This document shows positions 23,390-37,400 of a DNA stretch of 64,000 nt, one piece after another. A program made the position numbers and the translations under genes. Under the pieces are notes generated by a model. The model made no database searches. It had not been told where the DNA came from and saw only the letters and a list, made by a program, of their open reading frames with translations. The stretch's first letter is position 1; every line of letters starts with the position of its first letter. The DNA lies in contig MARA01000007.1 in assembly GCA_001792895.1 (NCBI GenBank), positions 1,178,001 to 1,242,000 of the forward strand, in the 5' to 3' direction. This DNA comes from Lentinus brumalis. Its lineage: Eukaryota > Basidiomycota > Agaricomycetes > Polyporales > Polyporaceae.

Positions 23390-23673
23390 TCCAGATGCAC
23401 ACCGCGTAGCCCGTCTGTCCTTTCTTGTCTGGGTTCTTGAGGTGAGCTCCGTTCCGTTCCACTCGGCTAGCGCGATCGCAGCCCCATCCGAGGGCCCGAC
23501 GACGTCGACGCCATCTCGCGCTTGTGCTTGCATCATCATCTCCCCGCATCTCGCATCGGCAAATGTTCAGTGTTGGGATCTTGTTCGCTGACGCGCATGC
23601 TTGTTTCTTCCCTGCCACTCTAGACATCTTATGCACCACCATCCTCGTCTAGCCTCCTCAATCCCCGTCCCCA

Positions 23674-23698
23674 GTCCTCAATCCTCAATCCTCAATGC
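23674..23698. repeat. TCCTCAA tandem repeat
   Basis: Three to four copies of a seven-base unit follow each other in noncoding DNA downstream of the peptide gene. Confidence 0.7.
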
Positions 23699-23870
23699 TC
23701 CTGCTACCACGCTTTCGCCCACCGACCGTTAGGGTTGCGCTTCGTGCCTCGGCTCGTTGCCTGCTAATGTCCGCTGTGTATACCTACAATCAACGTTGTT
23801 TCATTACGGACGTCGACATCGACTCAGAGAGGGACGAAGAGCGCGGATCCGGAGAGCCCGGGGCCTGTCA

Positions 23871-23925
23871 CCCGCCTCCCTCCCTTCCTTCCCCCCTCCC
23901 TTCCTTCCTCCCTCCCTCATCCCTC
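23871..23925. repeat. Pure pyrimidine tract (CCTCCCTT units)
   Basis: More than 50 bases on the plus strand are almost only C and T. Such tracts often mark promoters or nucleosome-free DNA in fungi, but no gene start lies just downstream. Confidence 0.7.
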
Positions 23926-25990
23926 GGGGTACAGTTGGCACTCCCGGTGCGCGCGCGGACTCGGTTTTTGGGACTGCGTTTGTAGCGTGTCTGTACAGTA
24001 TCATCATAATCGGGCGTTGTAATCTTGGAACTTGGAACCTGGAACCTTGAACTCTCACCTTGCGTCTTGGAACAGCTTGGAACCCAAGCCGTTCAGAGTT
24101 CTCCGACGGTGCGACGGTGCCTGTGCGCCGTGTGGCCCATTGAGCACCTATTGGCAGGTGGGTGCTCTGGTGCTGGGTCCCAGGCGGCGGCGTGGGTCAC
24201 AAGCACAAGGGCCGCTGCTTCGCGGATTCGTCCATCAGGGATGTGTCACCGGCGTGGCGGAAGCAGATGGGCTGCCCCCCCTGCCTATTCCCGTGCGTGC
24301 GAGGCCATTCAGTCTGCGATGGTTCGATGGAATTGTTGGAGTGAGGGGGCCCACGGTGGCTTGCGTTCGGTGTAATATTGCACTGTGTGGACGTGTCGAA
24401 CTCTGCCCGCGAGCTCGCGCATGCGCAATCGCATCGAGGCGACGGATGTCGAGGCGTTGGTCGGACGCCATCGCCATCGCCATCGCGAACGTGGACGGGA
24501 CTCGGGTACGACTTGAACTTGGTCCTTTGATTATGACATTGATATGGAGGTGGGTGGGTGGTACCTAGTACTTCAGAGCTACTACATCCGCCGATGCAGA
24601 GCCCCGACTTCCAAGCCTCTCCCGTCCTGCGCAATGCGCATCGTGATGCATGATGTGTTACTGTACCCACTAGCCACAACCCACGTCCGCGCGGCCCAGT
24701 GTGCGTGCATCACCCCGAGTCTGCGATGGACCTGGAAGGAGATGCGCATTGCGATGATGGCGTGCACTACGTATGATATGCAGTGTTCCAACTTCCGGGC
24801 CTGGAGACGGTGGGAACGCGTTCTCGCTCGTCAAGTTCATAATCAATAGTGGGTGGATCGCGTTACCGTTACCGTAGTCCGAAAATTATGATCTTCACAG
24901 CAGTGCAGTGTTTTGGGCTTGCCGCTTGGCTGCGGGGGTCCTGCCTGCTGTCAGCAGCAGCAGCGACTTACCTGAGCTTGCGCCACGACGGCCCCGCACT
25001 GCCGCTTACGTCCGGCTGTCAGTGTCAGTGTCAGTGCTCTCGAGTCTCGAGTCTCGAACGACATGCACCGGGCGCCTTCAAGCCTCAAGCTTCAAGTTGG
25101 GTTCGGCTGTCAGACATGCATACGTTCGCGTTCGGTGCCCCGGCATACAGTACACAGTACACAGTGCATGTGCGCACACGCGGACCGGACGATGCGATGC
25201 GCCGATATAGCTCTGGCCCCTGGGTACTGGGTCGTCGCTGCTGGACGGTGGAAGCTATAATGTAGTGATAGGAAGCCTGGAAGTGCGGCGATAGCGAGGG
25301 CGGCACGGTAACACGGGACACGGGACACGGGATACGGCCAGGATTCAGGATCCAGGAACTGGATGTTCGCTGGATGGGATCTCGAACTTGGGGCTTGGAG
25401 CTTGATATCATCTGGTCGGGCCCGAGCGGGAGACACCTTTGTTCTCCGAGCTTGGAGGCGCGAGTCACTGGGCAGTGGGCGAGCTCGGGCCTCAGCTGGA
25501 ACCTTGAAAAGTTAGTTGAGTTGACCGAGCGTTAACCTTCAAGCCGCAAGAGCCGAGTTGCGGATGAGCGGCGGGCTGGGACGGTCGCTGTCGACCGCTC
25601 GCCGCAACGGACATCGACGGGGTGGTGTGGTGCGGGCACCACGCAGGAAGTCTCTACGGTTGAAGGCTGGCGAAGTCGAGTGACAGGCCGGCCGCGCACG
25701 TTCGCACTGGAGTTGACGGGCCCGCGTTGGACAGAAGCTGCGGCCATCGCGGACACGGACGACAGGGCCAACGCAACGGCCAAAGTTGCGACGGCAACAA
25801 GGAGAACGCGACGTCGTTTTCTCTTGTCTCGTCTCTTGTCTCTTCGCATGTCATTGTCGTTGTCAATGTCTCAGTGGACCACAAAGCCGCATTGCGCGTC
25901 ATCCAGGGGCTATGTATGGAAACAAGACGTCGCTTCTTCTTCTTCTTGTGCACACTGCAACCCTGCCAACAGCGCGAACGTCAGTCAGCA

Positions 25991-26012
25991 ACGGACACGG
26001 ACACGGACACGG
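25991..26012. repeat. ACGGAC tandem repeat
   Basis: Three to four copies of ACGGAC occur in noncoding DNA. Confidence 0.65.
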
Positions 26013-29000
26013 CGCGTGCCTGAGGCCTGGGCAACAAAGGGAACGCAGGATGCGGATGCGATGCGCGTCTCTCCTCTTTATTTCTGTGTCGTGTTTCGTG
26101 ATTCGTGCGTACGCAAATACTGTGCCGAGGGCCATCGATCGCAAGTGCAATGTGCATAGGCTGCAGTAACGGCAGCAAAGATCGGCGCGTGCACGCATGG
26201 GCATTTGACCCCCTCTTCCAGCCAGGGCCGTGCGCGTCCACGAACGCATCATCCACGGGAGTCACGGAGTCAGTGGTCAGAACGGAAGTCAGAAGTCCGA
26301 AGTCAGAAAATTTCTGCTGGTCCCGCCCGGAGAGGAGGCAGGAGCACCAGCAGCAGGAACACCAGCACGGAAGCGCGCAGAGGCTTGAGTCTGACAGCGG
26401 GCTTCTGATGTGGCATGCACGATTGCACGATCGCACGATTTCACTGCGCATTGGGCGGGAAAGCACGGTGGGAAGCGTCGGGGGACACGGGGCGCGTTCG
26501 TGCGCACGCCCCACGAAGCATGCGAACCGACGTGATTGACTAACAAGCAAGGAGACTGCGGATGTTCGAAGACGAGAGCACTTACTTGGCGAGTGGCGCG
26601 CTAGCATGGGAAGGACGGGGACGCGGGATGCCTACGCATTTGGAGCTCGAGGCGTGGAAGAGCCTAAGGACGCCGAGCCGCTGCGTATGGACCCGTGTGA
26701 GAAGGTGGGACGGGGGCGGACGCGATATGAGACGCGCCTCGCCACGCGTTTTGGCTTGCGCAGCATCGACGGACGGAATGAACGATGGTCGAGTGGCTAC
26801 CACCGTACTGGCGCTGGGACCAGGACTGGGATGCGCAGCATTTCCGGCCGCATCGTGAGCGAGGTGAGCACTGAAACACCGGGGAAGAGGACGATGAGAA
26901 GGAAGCACGGGGAAGCCCTGGGGACGAGACACTGTCCAGTGTGCATCATATGTCGTCGGGTGTCTTGAGAATCCGCCGGGCACGCGGACGAGCGAACACG
27001 GAACTTGGCTTTGAAGCTTCTGCGAAGATTGCAGCCAGCGTATGGCGCGTCGTGCGGGAAACACATTCTGTGGCGAGATGCGACTGTCAATCAGCTTCGC
27101 TCACTTCCCGCCGTCGCGACGCACTGTATCAGTCGAAAGCACATGCTGGACGCTCACAGAGTGCGTCGGTGGCTCGGTGTACTTAGGCGCAGACAGCGTC
27201 CGGGGTGGTTTATGGGCGTCTCCGCGAGCTTGATTGCGCGGGGCGCCACCGACAGATGGTGCAGCAGCGGTGCAGCATTGTGGCGCCGCCGGCCTTCTGA
27301 GGAACAAACGAGCTAATCATTTGCCTTGTCCGACGCTCCGTCCACATTGCAGCGGTGCAGCACGCTGATCGTTGTGTGGGAAGATGGCGGGGGCATGTGT
27401 GGGGGATTTTATCGAATTGAATGGGATGATGCAACGAAACGAGGTTTTCCCGCTCACACACATCATCGGCCAAGGCTTTGCGGTTATTGGGCTTGCCGAC
27501 CGCCCGGCGCACATTGCACTGCACCGGCGAACCCGTGGCGGATGTGTGGTTCGGGTGGTGGCTACTATCTGTATCGGGCAGAGTTCTTATCAGGGACGGT
27601 GCAGACATGTAAGAGTTGGGAGAGATACATCGCGATAAAAATTCGGCAGGTCAGCCCGAGGGGGTATCCGCTGACTAGAGAGTCGCCCGTGTGGTTATGG
27701 CACGGGTTTCAGGAGGATGAAAGCCGGGTTCCATAAATCAGAAGGGAAGGTCCATGTCGTTGTGAGGCTTAGCACCTGGCGGAGACGTCTTCCTTGCTTC
27801 TGCGGCACAGGTTTCGGCCACGGTTCGTCGGGAATATGTTACGCGCGGCCTTCGCCATGCTAAGACCCACTGGAGCACAAGGTATCGACGTGACCGTCGA
27901 ATGGAAGCGATTGAGCGGTGCTCTGTTGTGTGGCATGAACCGCACACGGAATCCTGCTTCAAACACGTTCGACGTGTGCCATCGTTTCTGAAAAGTGGTA
28001 CATACCAAGTACGTATGCGGACTTGAGCACCTGGAAGATGCGGTCTTTCTCCGGTACGAAGTTAATATAATCACGTTTCAAGCGGAGGAACTGAGTTTGC
28101 CGGAAAAGTGACCACATATAGCTGCTTTAACATGTGTCAGAGCCAAGTCAGCTTAGATGTCTCCGTGAAAACACGCAACTGAACGCGCTCGATCACATGT
28201 TGTATTACGCTTGAAGTGCGCATGTATCCAGAGGGATGGCTTCGGTCGCAACCAGTGTTCAACCTCGAGAAGGACCATCGACAATACCGACTAGCCGCGC
28301 GACCCGGGCTTACTGACATTGACTGCCAAAATGTGTAGTTCAATGCCACGGTAGCACCGACGTCCGACGGATGTTGAAAGAAGGTGAGTCACCAACGCAT
28401 GGAAACGTGCAGGTGGGCGGCTCACCTATTCGCCACCTTGCTTCATGAAATCCGAGACAGTCTGAGTCTGGATCCGAGATCTCCGCAGGGAGTGCGGTTG
28501 ACTCGGGCTGCGAAGGACACGCACGACAGGCGTGTTTCGACCGCTCTGACAGCCGGAGTAAGAGCTATCATCTGGACCGGATCAGTCAGTCCGCGGGACG
28601 GTGACACTGGGTAGACTTGACTTGTGACACACGGGATAACATCGTGGTGTCCCATAACTTGGTGAATCTTGAACGTTTGAACGACCATAGAAGGGAGACA
28701 TGGACGGCCGCGCGGAGCCGATTGTTTGGCGAGGGAGAAGCTTCGTACCAGTGACAGAACGGCTCGCAAAAACAATGGTAGAGCCCGCTATGTCACAGAG
28801 ATGTTCAGGAATCAATGGATGACAGACAGACCGCGCCGTTCGGCAGCTGTCATGGAATTGTCATACCTACTTGCATGGGTGCTCCACCTCCACACGGGGC
28901 CGCGGACGGAGCGAAGCTCGAGAAGACAATGGCGAGGAATTTGGAAGGATCGACCCGCGGTACCGCTGTCACAAAATCACGCTCGTCAACATTTCTCGCT

Positions 29001-30341
29001 CGCAAAACACAAAGAAATGGGAACCCACCTGCCGTTGACTCGAGGCGAACGTTGTGACAGACTCAGATATTCGGGTAAAGGATGGAAGGCCAATGTTTCA
29101 TCAGGTAGATCCGGTGGAATGGCACCCCCGGCACGCCACGAAGGCAACGACCTTCCCGATGCACTTTGTGCGATAGTTTCGTCTTGTCAATAGGTCCGAG
29201 TGTATGTCGGAGAAAGGATCAGACCCGAGGCATCCTCGGGCGCGCCGCGTAGAAGATGGGGGATTGTCTCCAAGATTTCCGGACGCTACTCCCTTCCGGG
29301 GGCGGTTCCCATCTAGATGTGACTGCCCAAAACCTACCTACCAATGTTTTCCGCTGAGGGATGCGAACAGAAGGCGTCCGAAATTTCGTGACGGGCTCAT
29401 CTCTCATCTCCCATCTCGGCACGTCTGAATGGCTAGAGCGGCGAGACCTTCGGAGGTTGTGCTGTGGAAAGCAGGGTACAGAACACTGATGTGGGCTGGT
29501 CGACCCAAGCGAGCTCCCCAACAGGGAGACTCGGAACACACTTCTGGTCTGAACAAGCCGTGGTAGACGAGATTCGGAGTGGAGATTGTCAGCGCAGCCG
29601 TCAGCGACATTGTTACACTCGCTCACCGTGTCTCACGATGGACGTTGCCCCGGGAAGATGGCACCGCAGAACTTTCAGCGTCGCCTTCCTGGCACTGATC
29701 TTCGAGGCCGACCCATATCGCAGATTGAGAGGGTGGTACCGAGGAGTGCAGCGGCCGAATCGCCTCATGCTTTCGTGCGGGCATCGGAGTGGGAGCTGGT
29801 GAAAGGCAGCCAGTAAGATGCGAGCAAAGCATACCACGGGAAGAAGATTGCGCGGAATTACCCGCTCGCCCGCGGCCTGCCATCTGACCGGGACCGCCTG
29901 TCCCACAGCGGCTCTCACTTGAATTATGGATACACCCGTGCAGGTCGCGTTGCGCCGCAAGTCAGCCGTCTTCCCTGTCTAGGCGCCAATGAGCTGGAAC
30001 ATGGCGAGCGCAGCTTAAGAGGTTTGTCCCAGGCTCTGCGTCCCCGTCGAGCTGAGGCCGTCCACGCGTCTTGTGTACCAGTACGGGGACCCGGGACGGA
30101 GGGCGTCCTTCTGAGTGCAGAATATGTGAGATGACTGTGGGGATGTTCTGGGCGGGCCTGGAGAGAGAGCTGTGGGGTTGACAATGCGTAAATGGTCGTG
30201 TGCCTGCGAGAGGGAGAATTTGTCCGTGATCACAGAAGGGCTTTCGCCCGGAACGGCGGAGTCGTGAAACTGACACATGTGGTGTGCGGTCAGTGCGGTC
30301 AGTCTGTATGCGCTGTCGCAATGGCAACAATGGTAATCAGT

Positions 30342-30362
30342 CACATACACATACACATACAT
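30342..30362. repeat. ACACAT tandem repeat
   Basis: Three copies of a six-base unit (CACATA) occur in noncoding DNA. Confidence 0.65.
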
Positions 30363-31449
30363 CCTGTGCTCCAACATTGGGCTGTTGTATCTTGGGGGAA
30401 AATGTTCTGGCAGGCTTTCGTCAGAATAAGGTAAGTACTTACATACGTTCCCATAAGAAACCCAAACGTTTCAAATCCATACGTAAGCATATAGCCAGTC
30501 TCTCAGTAGGCTCTGGTAAGTGGTACTTAGGGTGCTACTAGTAGCCTATGCAAGCACTTACTTATCACCACTGGTCCACCGAAGGAAGTCTACAGGTCAA
30601 GTACTTACCCCTCTTGCCTTTCGGTACTGCGACCGGGACGATATGAGAACATGAAGCATGGAAGTTTCGAATGAACAGCGAGTTGCTGCTAGCGAGGTGA
30701 CGCAGTAACGTCGGCGGCGGCCTGCGGCGGCTCAGGCCGTCCCGACGGTCCCGAAGAGTCGGTTAGCCCAAAGAGGCAATCGAAGCGCCCGCTGACGTCC
30801 GCGTTACCAGCGCTAGCGCTAGCGCCGGGTTGACCTCCGTCCCCCACCAACTATCCAACTGATACTGCCGTTCACTTGCCAATATGCTACTGAGGACGCG
30901 CTATGTATGATGACTATGGTATCACGAGGCAGAAGTACTCGGGCTGTTCTTCTCAAGTTGCTTTATCGCCAGGCTCTTCTGGATCGCAGGACCACCCCGG
31001 AATCCGCTGTCAGTCTGACTGACATGCGCCATATCACGGACGCCACCGACTTTGACCGTAAGGTCTTTCTTCACGGTGTCGTCCATATGGGTTCCGGGGA
31101 AAGCATTCACGAAGCTCTTTGACCCACGTAGCATGCTCGTACGAGTTGCATCCGCCGCGTGTGGCTCGTTCCGCTGTCGGACATCATCCTGTTGGTGAGT
31201 AATCGTCCTTTATATGGGGCTGGGTCTTTGGAAGTCGCACGGCATGGTACAAATTGCTTGGTATGGGCGTCGGGGCGGCGTGGTACCCCCAGGTAGCGCA
31301 GTGAAGTTAATGCTGGGTGCTTGGAGGGTCCCTGTATCAGACTGCGCGTTCGCTCAAAGTTGTGGAGAAGTTACGTTGCATAGGGGTCAAGTAGGTATAC
31401 AAACGACTTATACAAGATATATATCATACTTTTGCTCGCGATGACAATA

Positions 31450-34400
31450 CTACGACTCCGCAATCCGCTCGAAGAACTGCTTCAACGTCCCCGACAGCAC
31501 ATCCGGCAGCGCCTCCACGTTACGAAGCACGGCGTAGTACTCGAACGGGAACGTGTCGAGATACCGCTCCAGCTGAAGATCCATCCGCCCATCCACCATC
31601 TTGTACGCCACCTGGTTCATAGACAAGATCGAACTCTCGTTCTTGCCCCCCGCACTACTTCCTGCGCTTTTCGAGTGCAACGAGTCGAGGATGATGAACA
31701 CGACCATGACGCGTTGCTCCTCCGCCCGCCTCAGCACTGTCCGCAGCCGCTCGTGGTCCTGGCAGATACCGTCGGAAATGATGATCTCGAGCTGCCACAG
31801 ATCGCCCGCCGACGCTGAGCTGACTGCCCGGCGCTCGCGCGCCTGCTGCAGCAGCGTCAGGCTCGTCTCGAGGAGGGAAAGGACCTGCGTCGCCTTCTGA
31901 TCGAAGTGGAATGCGCTCATGACCTTGGTCCCCGCCTGGTCGGTGAATGGACCTCCATCGAAGCTGTGCAGCACGTCCACCGACTCGCCGAATTTGGCGA
32001 TGGCGATGTCGCCCACCTCGAGCTTGCCTAGGGCCTTGGAGACGAGTGCGAGCGTCTGGAACGCGAGGTGCACCGAGTGCGACTCCGCCATGGATCGCGA
32101 GTCATCGATGGCGATCAGGACCTGGTACTCACGCTGGCTTGGACGCGTGCGCCGCAGCCAGATTTTGTCCTTGGTGAATTCGCTCGCGATGTAGGGGATG
32201 ATCTTCTTCATGTTCAGGCGCTTGCCGGTGCGGTAGTCTCCCTTCAGGCGTGTGGCCATGGTCGGTTCGAGGATGAGACGCAGTTGTTCGCAGAGTGCGA
32301 AGGACAGATCATGGGTGAGCGACTCGTACTTGCGCCATACTTCCTCAGCGCCCTGCTCCGGGTGCCCTTGTGCCTGCCATTGTCGAAGCGCGAGCTCGAC
32401 CTCTTCTTGCTTCCTTTGTTCTTCCTCCTCTGAAGGCAGTGGACGATCTGAAGGAAGGAGCTGTGAAGGATCAGCCATGGAGGAGCCAGGCTGTTGGGAG
32501 CGGATCTCCGTCTGTGTGAGCGCGCTCTTGACGTCCTCTCCGACGGTATGTGCAGTGTGTTCCGCCTGGAAAGCGGATTGCGGTGGACGCATCGTCGGCT
32601 CCGGCACGCTCTCAGAAAACTCTTCGAGCGGTGGGACGGCATTGACATCCTCCATCTCCTCGTCCAGGAACTTCAGGTCGTTGAGCTTCGCGACGTCCTC
32701 CTGCTGAGCGGGACCCAGTGCTTGCATCTCGTCCGCGCCTTGGTCGTCTTCGGGCCTGAGGTACTCCATCTGCGATGGGCCAGACGAGTCCGCCTGCTGC
32801 TCTGGACGGCTTTCCGCACCTTCGCTTTCCAGTATCTCGTCGATGCGTTGACTGATCTCCCGCAATGCATCGCCTAGACTGCGAAGCGGATTGTTCTGGA
32901 GAGGCTGTGGCTTGGCTTGCGACGGTGTAGCACCTTGACGCGAACGTGCGGAACCAGTGCCGTCCTTGCTTTCCTCGACTGACTCGTTGGCAGTGGCAGA
33001 GGGCTCGGCAGTCCTGCGATTCCAGAAATCAGCTGATTGGCCCCGGAAGCAGGAGAGAGACTTACTGCTCATGCGGGCGCTCTTCTTGGGAAGAAGTGTC
33101 TCCTTGACTCTCTTCGCGCTCGGCAGGCTCCTCAGGTCCAGCAGTTTCGCCCGAAGACGAGGGTCCTTGACCACCGTCGCCTTGATTGGCATCGGCCATA
33201 GCTTGATCGCCCGCCTGGCCACTATCCTGTCCTGTTCCGGCTTGAAGATCGGGCGCTGCGGTAGCATCGACCATATCTTCTGTGGGACCATCCGTTTGAG
33301 CGCCGTCCTCCGGTATTGCCTGCTGGTTGTCTCCCTCCGTGTCCATCATATCTTCCTCCGCTGCGTCCTGTGTCATGTCCTCCCCAGGTCGTTCATCTTC
33401 TTCACCGCCTTCCTCGTCGTCCATCTCGATGTCGTCGTCTAATTGAGGCTCCTTGCCATCCTCTTTGCCGAAGTTCATGTCGTCCGGGAGGTCGAGGGTC
33501 TCCGCTTCCTGAATGAAGTCATCGAGCGGCGCGCCACCCTCCTGATCCGGCTCTCCTTCCTCCATCTGCTCGTCTTCGACCCCTTCTTCGACTTCTTCTT
33601 TGCCCTCTCCTTCGCCCTCTCCATCCTTCCCCTCCTGCGCTCCCTCCTGTTCCTGCTCCTTGGGATTCTCCTTGTCCTTCGACGACTTCTTCCCATTCTC
33701 CTCCTTGGCCACCGTCTCTGACTCCTGCTGCTGCTGCTTCGTCGAGTGGTCCTCCGCCGACTTCCCACCGTCGTCCTTCGAGTCCTCCGGACCACTCTCG
33801 TCTCCCCACAGCTTCTCATCCACCGCAGATGGATCCCCCGCATCCAGATCGCCAACTTGCTCCTCCGGCTCATCTCCTTCATCTTCGTCTTCGTCTTCGC
33901 CCTCCTCGTCCTCTCCCTCCTTGTCCGGGACATCTTGCATCGTCCCACCGAAGTCCTCGCTCATCTCCAGCGCGTTATCCTCTTCAGCGCGCTCAACATC
34001 CTCGTCTTCACCTGCCTCTCCCTGCAAACCCTCAACCTGACTCTCATCCTCGATCTCCTTGCTGACGTTCTCAGCTCCCGCGCCCTCGCCGAGACCCATG
34101 CCGCCTGCGTCCTCCATTCCCGTCTCGCCCGCCTCTCCTTCGTTCGCTTCTGAAGGCTTGCAGAACCCATCCTTGGCAATTGAATGCATGACCGAGCAGA
34201 TGACGTAGTCCAGCTTGAATAGAGCCTTCGTCCAGCCACAGTGATTGGTGAGCTGCACGCGAGCAAGTTCAAGATAAGTGTCGAGGAACGGAAGGGTGCG
34301 GGAAAGTCTTCTTTCGAGCTCGTGTTGAGATGCGCGAACTGCATCATTGACCACGGTTGAGACGAGGGTCTGTACTTCATTCACCTTCAGGGAACGCGTG

Positions 34401-37400
34401 AACTGGTTGATGAGACGGCTGTACTCGCGGATGAATCGGTCCGGTGTCTCCGAGACGTCAGGATTGGTGTTAGACGGCGGAGGGGGAAGAGCAAGGATCC
34501 CTTGCACGCAGAGGAGTAGTCTGTCAATGAGTTCGCCCGAAGTATCCACCGGGCTTTCACCGAGCTCGTGAACAAATTGCGCGAACGTGAAAGCTTCGCG
34601 CTGCTCAGTCCACTCCAACAGCGGTTTGACGAAATGTGCAACGAAGTTTGGTCCGTCAGCCCATCTGCCCAGCAATTGAACGACTGTTCCGACATGATCC
34701 AGTGCCTGATGTACAGCAGCCGCTTCGCCTGGACATGTTGTAAGCATTATGCGAAGGAAGGCCGAACGGTTGCTTACTTTCGAGCAGAATTGGGACCACC
34801 AGCATTCTCATATCCGTAGTCACGTCAGCGAGGCTGCTGAACATCGCCTCAGTGGAAGAACGCGCTGCCTGAATCTCTGCAAGCGCTTCGGAGAGCGAGT
34901 CGGTCTCCGGGAACTCCTGTAGATACTGCTGCCAGATCGCAGCAGTCTCATCGAGAGCATGGACCAGACGTCCGAGATCTTCCTTGATGCTGACAACCCG
35001 GTCATGCACCTCGGGTCCTGAAGCCACAACGCGGGGTTCCGCACCGATCTTGTGTAGGCGAGACACCGAAGCTTGCAATTGAAGGTACCGCTCCACAGCT
35101 TCCACGTAGCTGGAGGGCAATCGGTAGTCGGTCAATACTGACGTCCCATTCACTGTAACAGCTTACGTACCATGCTCGCGTATCGACTGCATATGAGAAG
35201 GCAGACTCGACCAGGTTGGTACCACGCTGAAGGTCCCGTGTACCGATGTCAGGATGGTGGTTGCCAAGAGCAGCGCGGAGATCCGGGAGCAGCTTCGTCA
35301 ACCGCAAGAAGTATCCCTCGCTCTTATCGAATGGACCGAGATCTCCCTTTGGTTCAATGAGGTGCGGTTGCTCCCTTAACCAGCGTGGATTGCTCTGCTG
35401 CTCGAGTACCTCGGGCTTGATGTTGAAGGCCAACCCGATCCGCTTCAACTCCTTCAGAAGATCGCTCCATGCCTTCCGCTTCCGCACCAACAGCGTTTTC
35501 TGGAACTTCTCACGTTGCTCCTTGGACGCGTTCCCGGGAGCGGATGCGGAAGCCAGACTCTGCAGCGTCGCTATGATCTCCGCCGAGAGGTCCTCGACGT
35601 CGGTGGACGCGAGAGAGCCGATGGCGGGGCTGAGGCGGCCTTGAACCACGGTTTGAAAGTTCTTGAATGTCCTATCGAGATGCTGCAGATGATCTGGATG
35701 CGAAGCGGGTGAGGAGAACGGCGGCAACGACGGTGCATCTTTAGAGAGCCGGAGAACAGGCACAGTAGGAGCCGACGAGGATTCTTCTGACCCGGCGTGG
35801 CTTGGTACCAAATGAGGAGTGACGGGTTGACGAAGGATCTCCCGGAACTTTCTTACGCATTTGTACAGCTGTCGATGAGTCCTCTGGGCACTTTGCTTGA
35901 GAGCATGTACGTTGATATCCTTCCAGCTTGCGAGCTTGATGAAGTTTCGAATGTCCTTCTCCAATACCTGTTGCTGAGACGAAAGTGAGGTCGTGACTCG
36001 GGGAGGAACTGAGTATAGTAAAGCCTTGTGGAGTGCAAGACGCGATGCACCCGGCGGGACGCGGGCGAGCGCTTCTCGAACTGGAGGCAGTACATCTCGA
36101 AGGCGCGCAAGTGTTGTAGTCGTGCGGAGAACTGCCCCAGAGGACTGGAGGTCATGAAGGAGTCGAGGAGCGGGATGAGGCCTTCAAGATATTTGGCAAC
36201 TGCATTCGCATCGTCCTCTTCCTCCTGCGAGGCCGCAGCAACACCCCGGACGGTCGCTTCGTAGAGCCGGAACCACCACTCCGACGCTCCTTCAGCGAAG
36301 TCCTGAGCTTGAGTACGGAGGAGGCCCTGCCACGAACTGAGCTCAAGTCTCCGCCACGAGACCACCGTCGACGCAAGCTCGTGCTGGTATGACTTCAAGG
36401 TGTTCTCCCTGTTGGCGTACATCTCCCAATCCTCCATCTGCAGAAGGAGCTGCTCGATGGCCGATAGCACCTTGGCGATGGGACTGAAGATGTCTAGTTG
36501 CAGGATGGCGTCGCAGCGGCTCTTCAAGTGCTGGAGGACCATTTGATCTGGCCACTCTTCTATGAGGATAGAGAGGCGAGCGGACATTCGCCGTAAGACT
36601 TCGGACGATTTCCGGACTTCGGGTACGTTCGGATCTGTGTAGAAGTTGACAAGCGTGGAGGACAAGCGAGAGACACCTTGAAGCCTGCCCTGTTGTTCGA
36701 GAAGGAGGGATATCTGATATGGTCGGCTGCACTGATCGAGGGCCTCGGGAAGGTGGCTCCCCTCGGCAAGAAGGATGTCGTGCACGATGGACTTCCGCAG
36801 GTGTGCGGACTCGTCTCTAGAAGTTGACACAACCTCTGATCGCAGACCGAGGCCGAATATGTTCTGGTGGATGTTGGACAACCGCTTTACGTCGGTGGGG
36901 TTTATGAGGTTAGCGGGGCGTCGAGCTTGATTATCAGAGATGGTCGCTGGTTCCTCGAGCAGGTCAGTGTACTCCGGGAAGAGAGCAAGGAACTCCTCCT
37001 CCTCTAACTCCGCGTCCGTCAGTGGGGCATTCAGCTCTGTCTTGTGACGGTACAGAGACTGTTCCTGGCGTTCAGCCTCTTCCTTCCTAGCCTTGTCAAT
37101 CATCCACAGTCGCAGTGACTGCTCGTAGATCGACTCCACGTGCGACAGGGATGACGAAAGCTCCACCCCCGAAGCTATCTCTAGAGCCACTCCGGCCAGC
37201 CGCCACAACGCAAGAGAGAATGAGGTGTTAGAGGACTGTTGAAGGGTAGCCCCCTTCAAAGTCTGCAAGCCCTTCACAGATGGGAAGGACACGACAGCCG
37301 CCGCGACCAACCCATCCTCCGCAATCCCGACCTCGGAAGCAGCGTTCGCGTCGGCGATCAAACGCAAGCCCAGCCGCATCTGCAGAAGAGCAAGCTGTAT

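Larger units (their letters stand above)
23390..31449. other. 8 kb gene-poor region
   Basis: No conserved protein, tRNA, rRNA or transposase could be supported on either strand. Short degenerate repeats are common, including TCCTCAA units, runs of GGACAC, and CTTGGAAC-type words near 24030-24085. It is far longer than any other intergenic stretch here, which is otherwise tightly packed. It could hold distal regulatory DNA, long noncoding RNA or decayed elements; the sequence alone does not decide. Confidence 0.5.

Noticed and set aside
30907..31122. 71-codon plus-strand frame before MDN1
   Set aside because: No start context, domain or intron pattern supports it, and a matching minus-strand frame of the same length covers the same bases.
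23390..31449. CRISPR array or transposon in the gene desert
   Set aside because: Repeats are short and irregular with no spaced identical units, no terminal inverted repeats and no transposase or reverse transcriptase motif; CRISPR is not expected in a fungus.
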